A stretch of 30,027 nucleotides of DNA from a virus: positions 1-30,027 of the IMG/VR virus record IMGVR_UViG_3300030019_000130; one strand, given 5' to 3'. Both the position numbers and the translations under genes were made by a program. Below, piece after piece: positions 29,732 through 30,027 of the stretch. Positions within the stretch are counted from its first letter, which is position 1; each line of letters begins with the position of its first letter. Under the pieces are notes generated by a model. That model did no database searches and was not told where the DNA came from. It was given only the letters and a program-made list of their open reading frames with translations.

Positions 29732-30027
29732 TCACGCTGTAACTTTGCGTTCAAGTTCAAGGAACTTACCGGTTTTGCGGGTAAGAGTAACAGTTTCTCC
29801 TTCGATTTCTTCTGTATAGTCCTCCAATTCTGCATATACTTTGATATAATCGCCTGCAGCAGCCGGATCGAAATCAGCAGTAATTTTGCTGAATGCACCT
29901 ATTTTTTTCAACAGGGTAGTAGCAAACGCATCGGTAGCAACCAATTTGTACACTTTGCTTTCGTCCACTCCATTCACTGTAGTAACGCCATTGGCATCAC
30001 CACCGGTGATTTCGAATAAGCTGTTAG
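29732..30027 (-). CDS. virion-type protein, C-terminal part (runs off the right edge)
   Basis: The frame is open from the right edge; 97 residues are visible before the stop at 29732. The in-frame GTG at 29977 is internal. The sequence is beta-rich and Ala/Thr/Asp-rich (VYKLVATDAFATTLLKKIGA, ADFDPAAAGDYIKVYAELED) and ends with a Lys/Glu segment (KFLELERKVTA). It probably belongs to a head or decoration protein, judging by composition and place, but no family can be named from the fragment. Confidence 0.65.
   Translation of the reverse strand, partial: NSLFEITGGDANGVTTVNGVDESKVYKLVATDAFATTLLKKIGAFSKITADFDPAAAGDYIKVYAELEDYTEEIEGETVTLTRKTGKFLELERKVTA

Noticed and set aside
1-30027. tRNA genes, insertion sequences, diversity-generating retroelement
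   Set aside because: I saw no cloverleaf with an intact T-arm, no transposase, and no reverse transcriptase or template/variable repeat pair near the fibre gene; a dedicated tRNA scan was not possible.

Overview
The window is a 30 kb piece of a temperate, tailed double-stranded DNA phage whose host is almost certainly a member of the Bacteroidota. The host assignment rests on promoters of the Bacteroidota primary-sigma type (TTTG or TTG, 19-20 bases, TAnnTTTG), AT-rich DNA, the near absence of Shine-Dalgarno sequences, and several protein types I associate with Bacteroides-like phages (VirE-type helicase, LuxR-HTH membrane protein, Phage_holin_4-type holin, DUF3380 muramidase, HTG-type tyrosine integrase). 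I see no host chromosomal gene. The long tape measure gene (1056 aa, about 160 nm at the usual 0.15 nm per residue) and the lack of a recognisable sheath suggest a siphovirus.

Layout. Positions 1-5465 (- strand) form the early, leftward operon: a Cro-sized regulator, a LuxR-HTH membrane protein, a string of small overlapping unknown genes, and a VirE/D5-type replication helicase that runs off the left edge. Positions 5466-5596 are the genetic switch. Positions 5597-6325 (+) hold the CI-like repressor and a small protein. Positions 6326-6557 look like an intact attP: a core resembling the 3' end of tmRNA, flanked by repeated AATACACGA arm sites. Positions 6558-7766 (+) encode the integrase. 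Phage genes lie on both sides of attP, so the genome seems to have been captured in its unintegrated form.

From 7.8 to 30 kb everything is on the - strand and is late: (right to left) two virion-type proteins, a VDETK-repeat protein, a small unknown, terminase small and large subunits, portal, connector-like protein, a proteasome-like Ntn hydrolase, two unknown morphogenesis proteins, a SufE homologue, two genes that look like morons, a pre-tape-measure protein, tape measure, two tail-tip/baseplate proteins, an SGNH-hydrolase tail fibre, holin, muramidase endolysin and a spanin-like lipoprotein.

The most striking signal is regulatory. Four gaps in the late region each carry GTCCTTTA, exactly 19 bases, then a TAnnTTTG-like box, always in the late direction and just upstream of a gene. 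They divide the late genes into transcription units (terS-terL; portal to sufE; pre-tape-measure to tail hub; tail tip to lysis) separated by hairpin terminators, and look like a phage-specific late promoter. Other notable items are a SufE with its active cysteine translationally embedded in the morphogenesis operon, an HslV/proteasome-like protein in the head region, an 18-copy 15-bp repeat, and an A9 tract that may join or start two genes in different frames.
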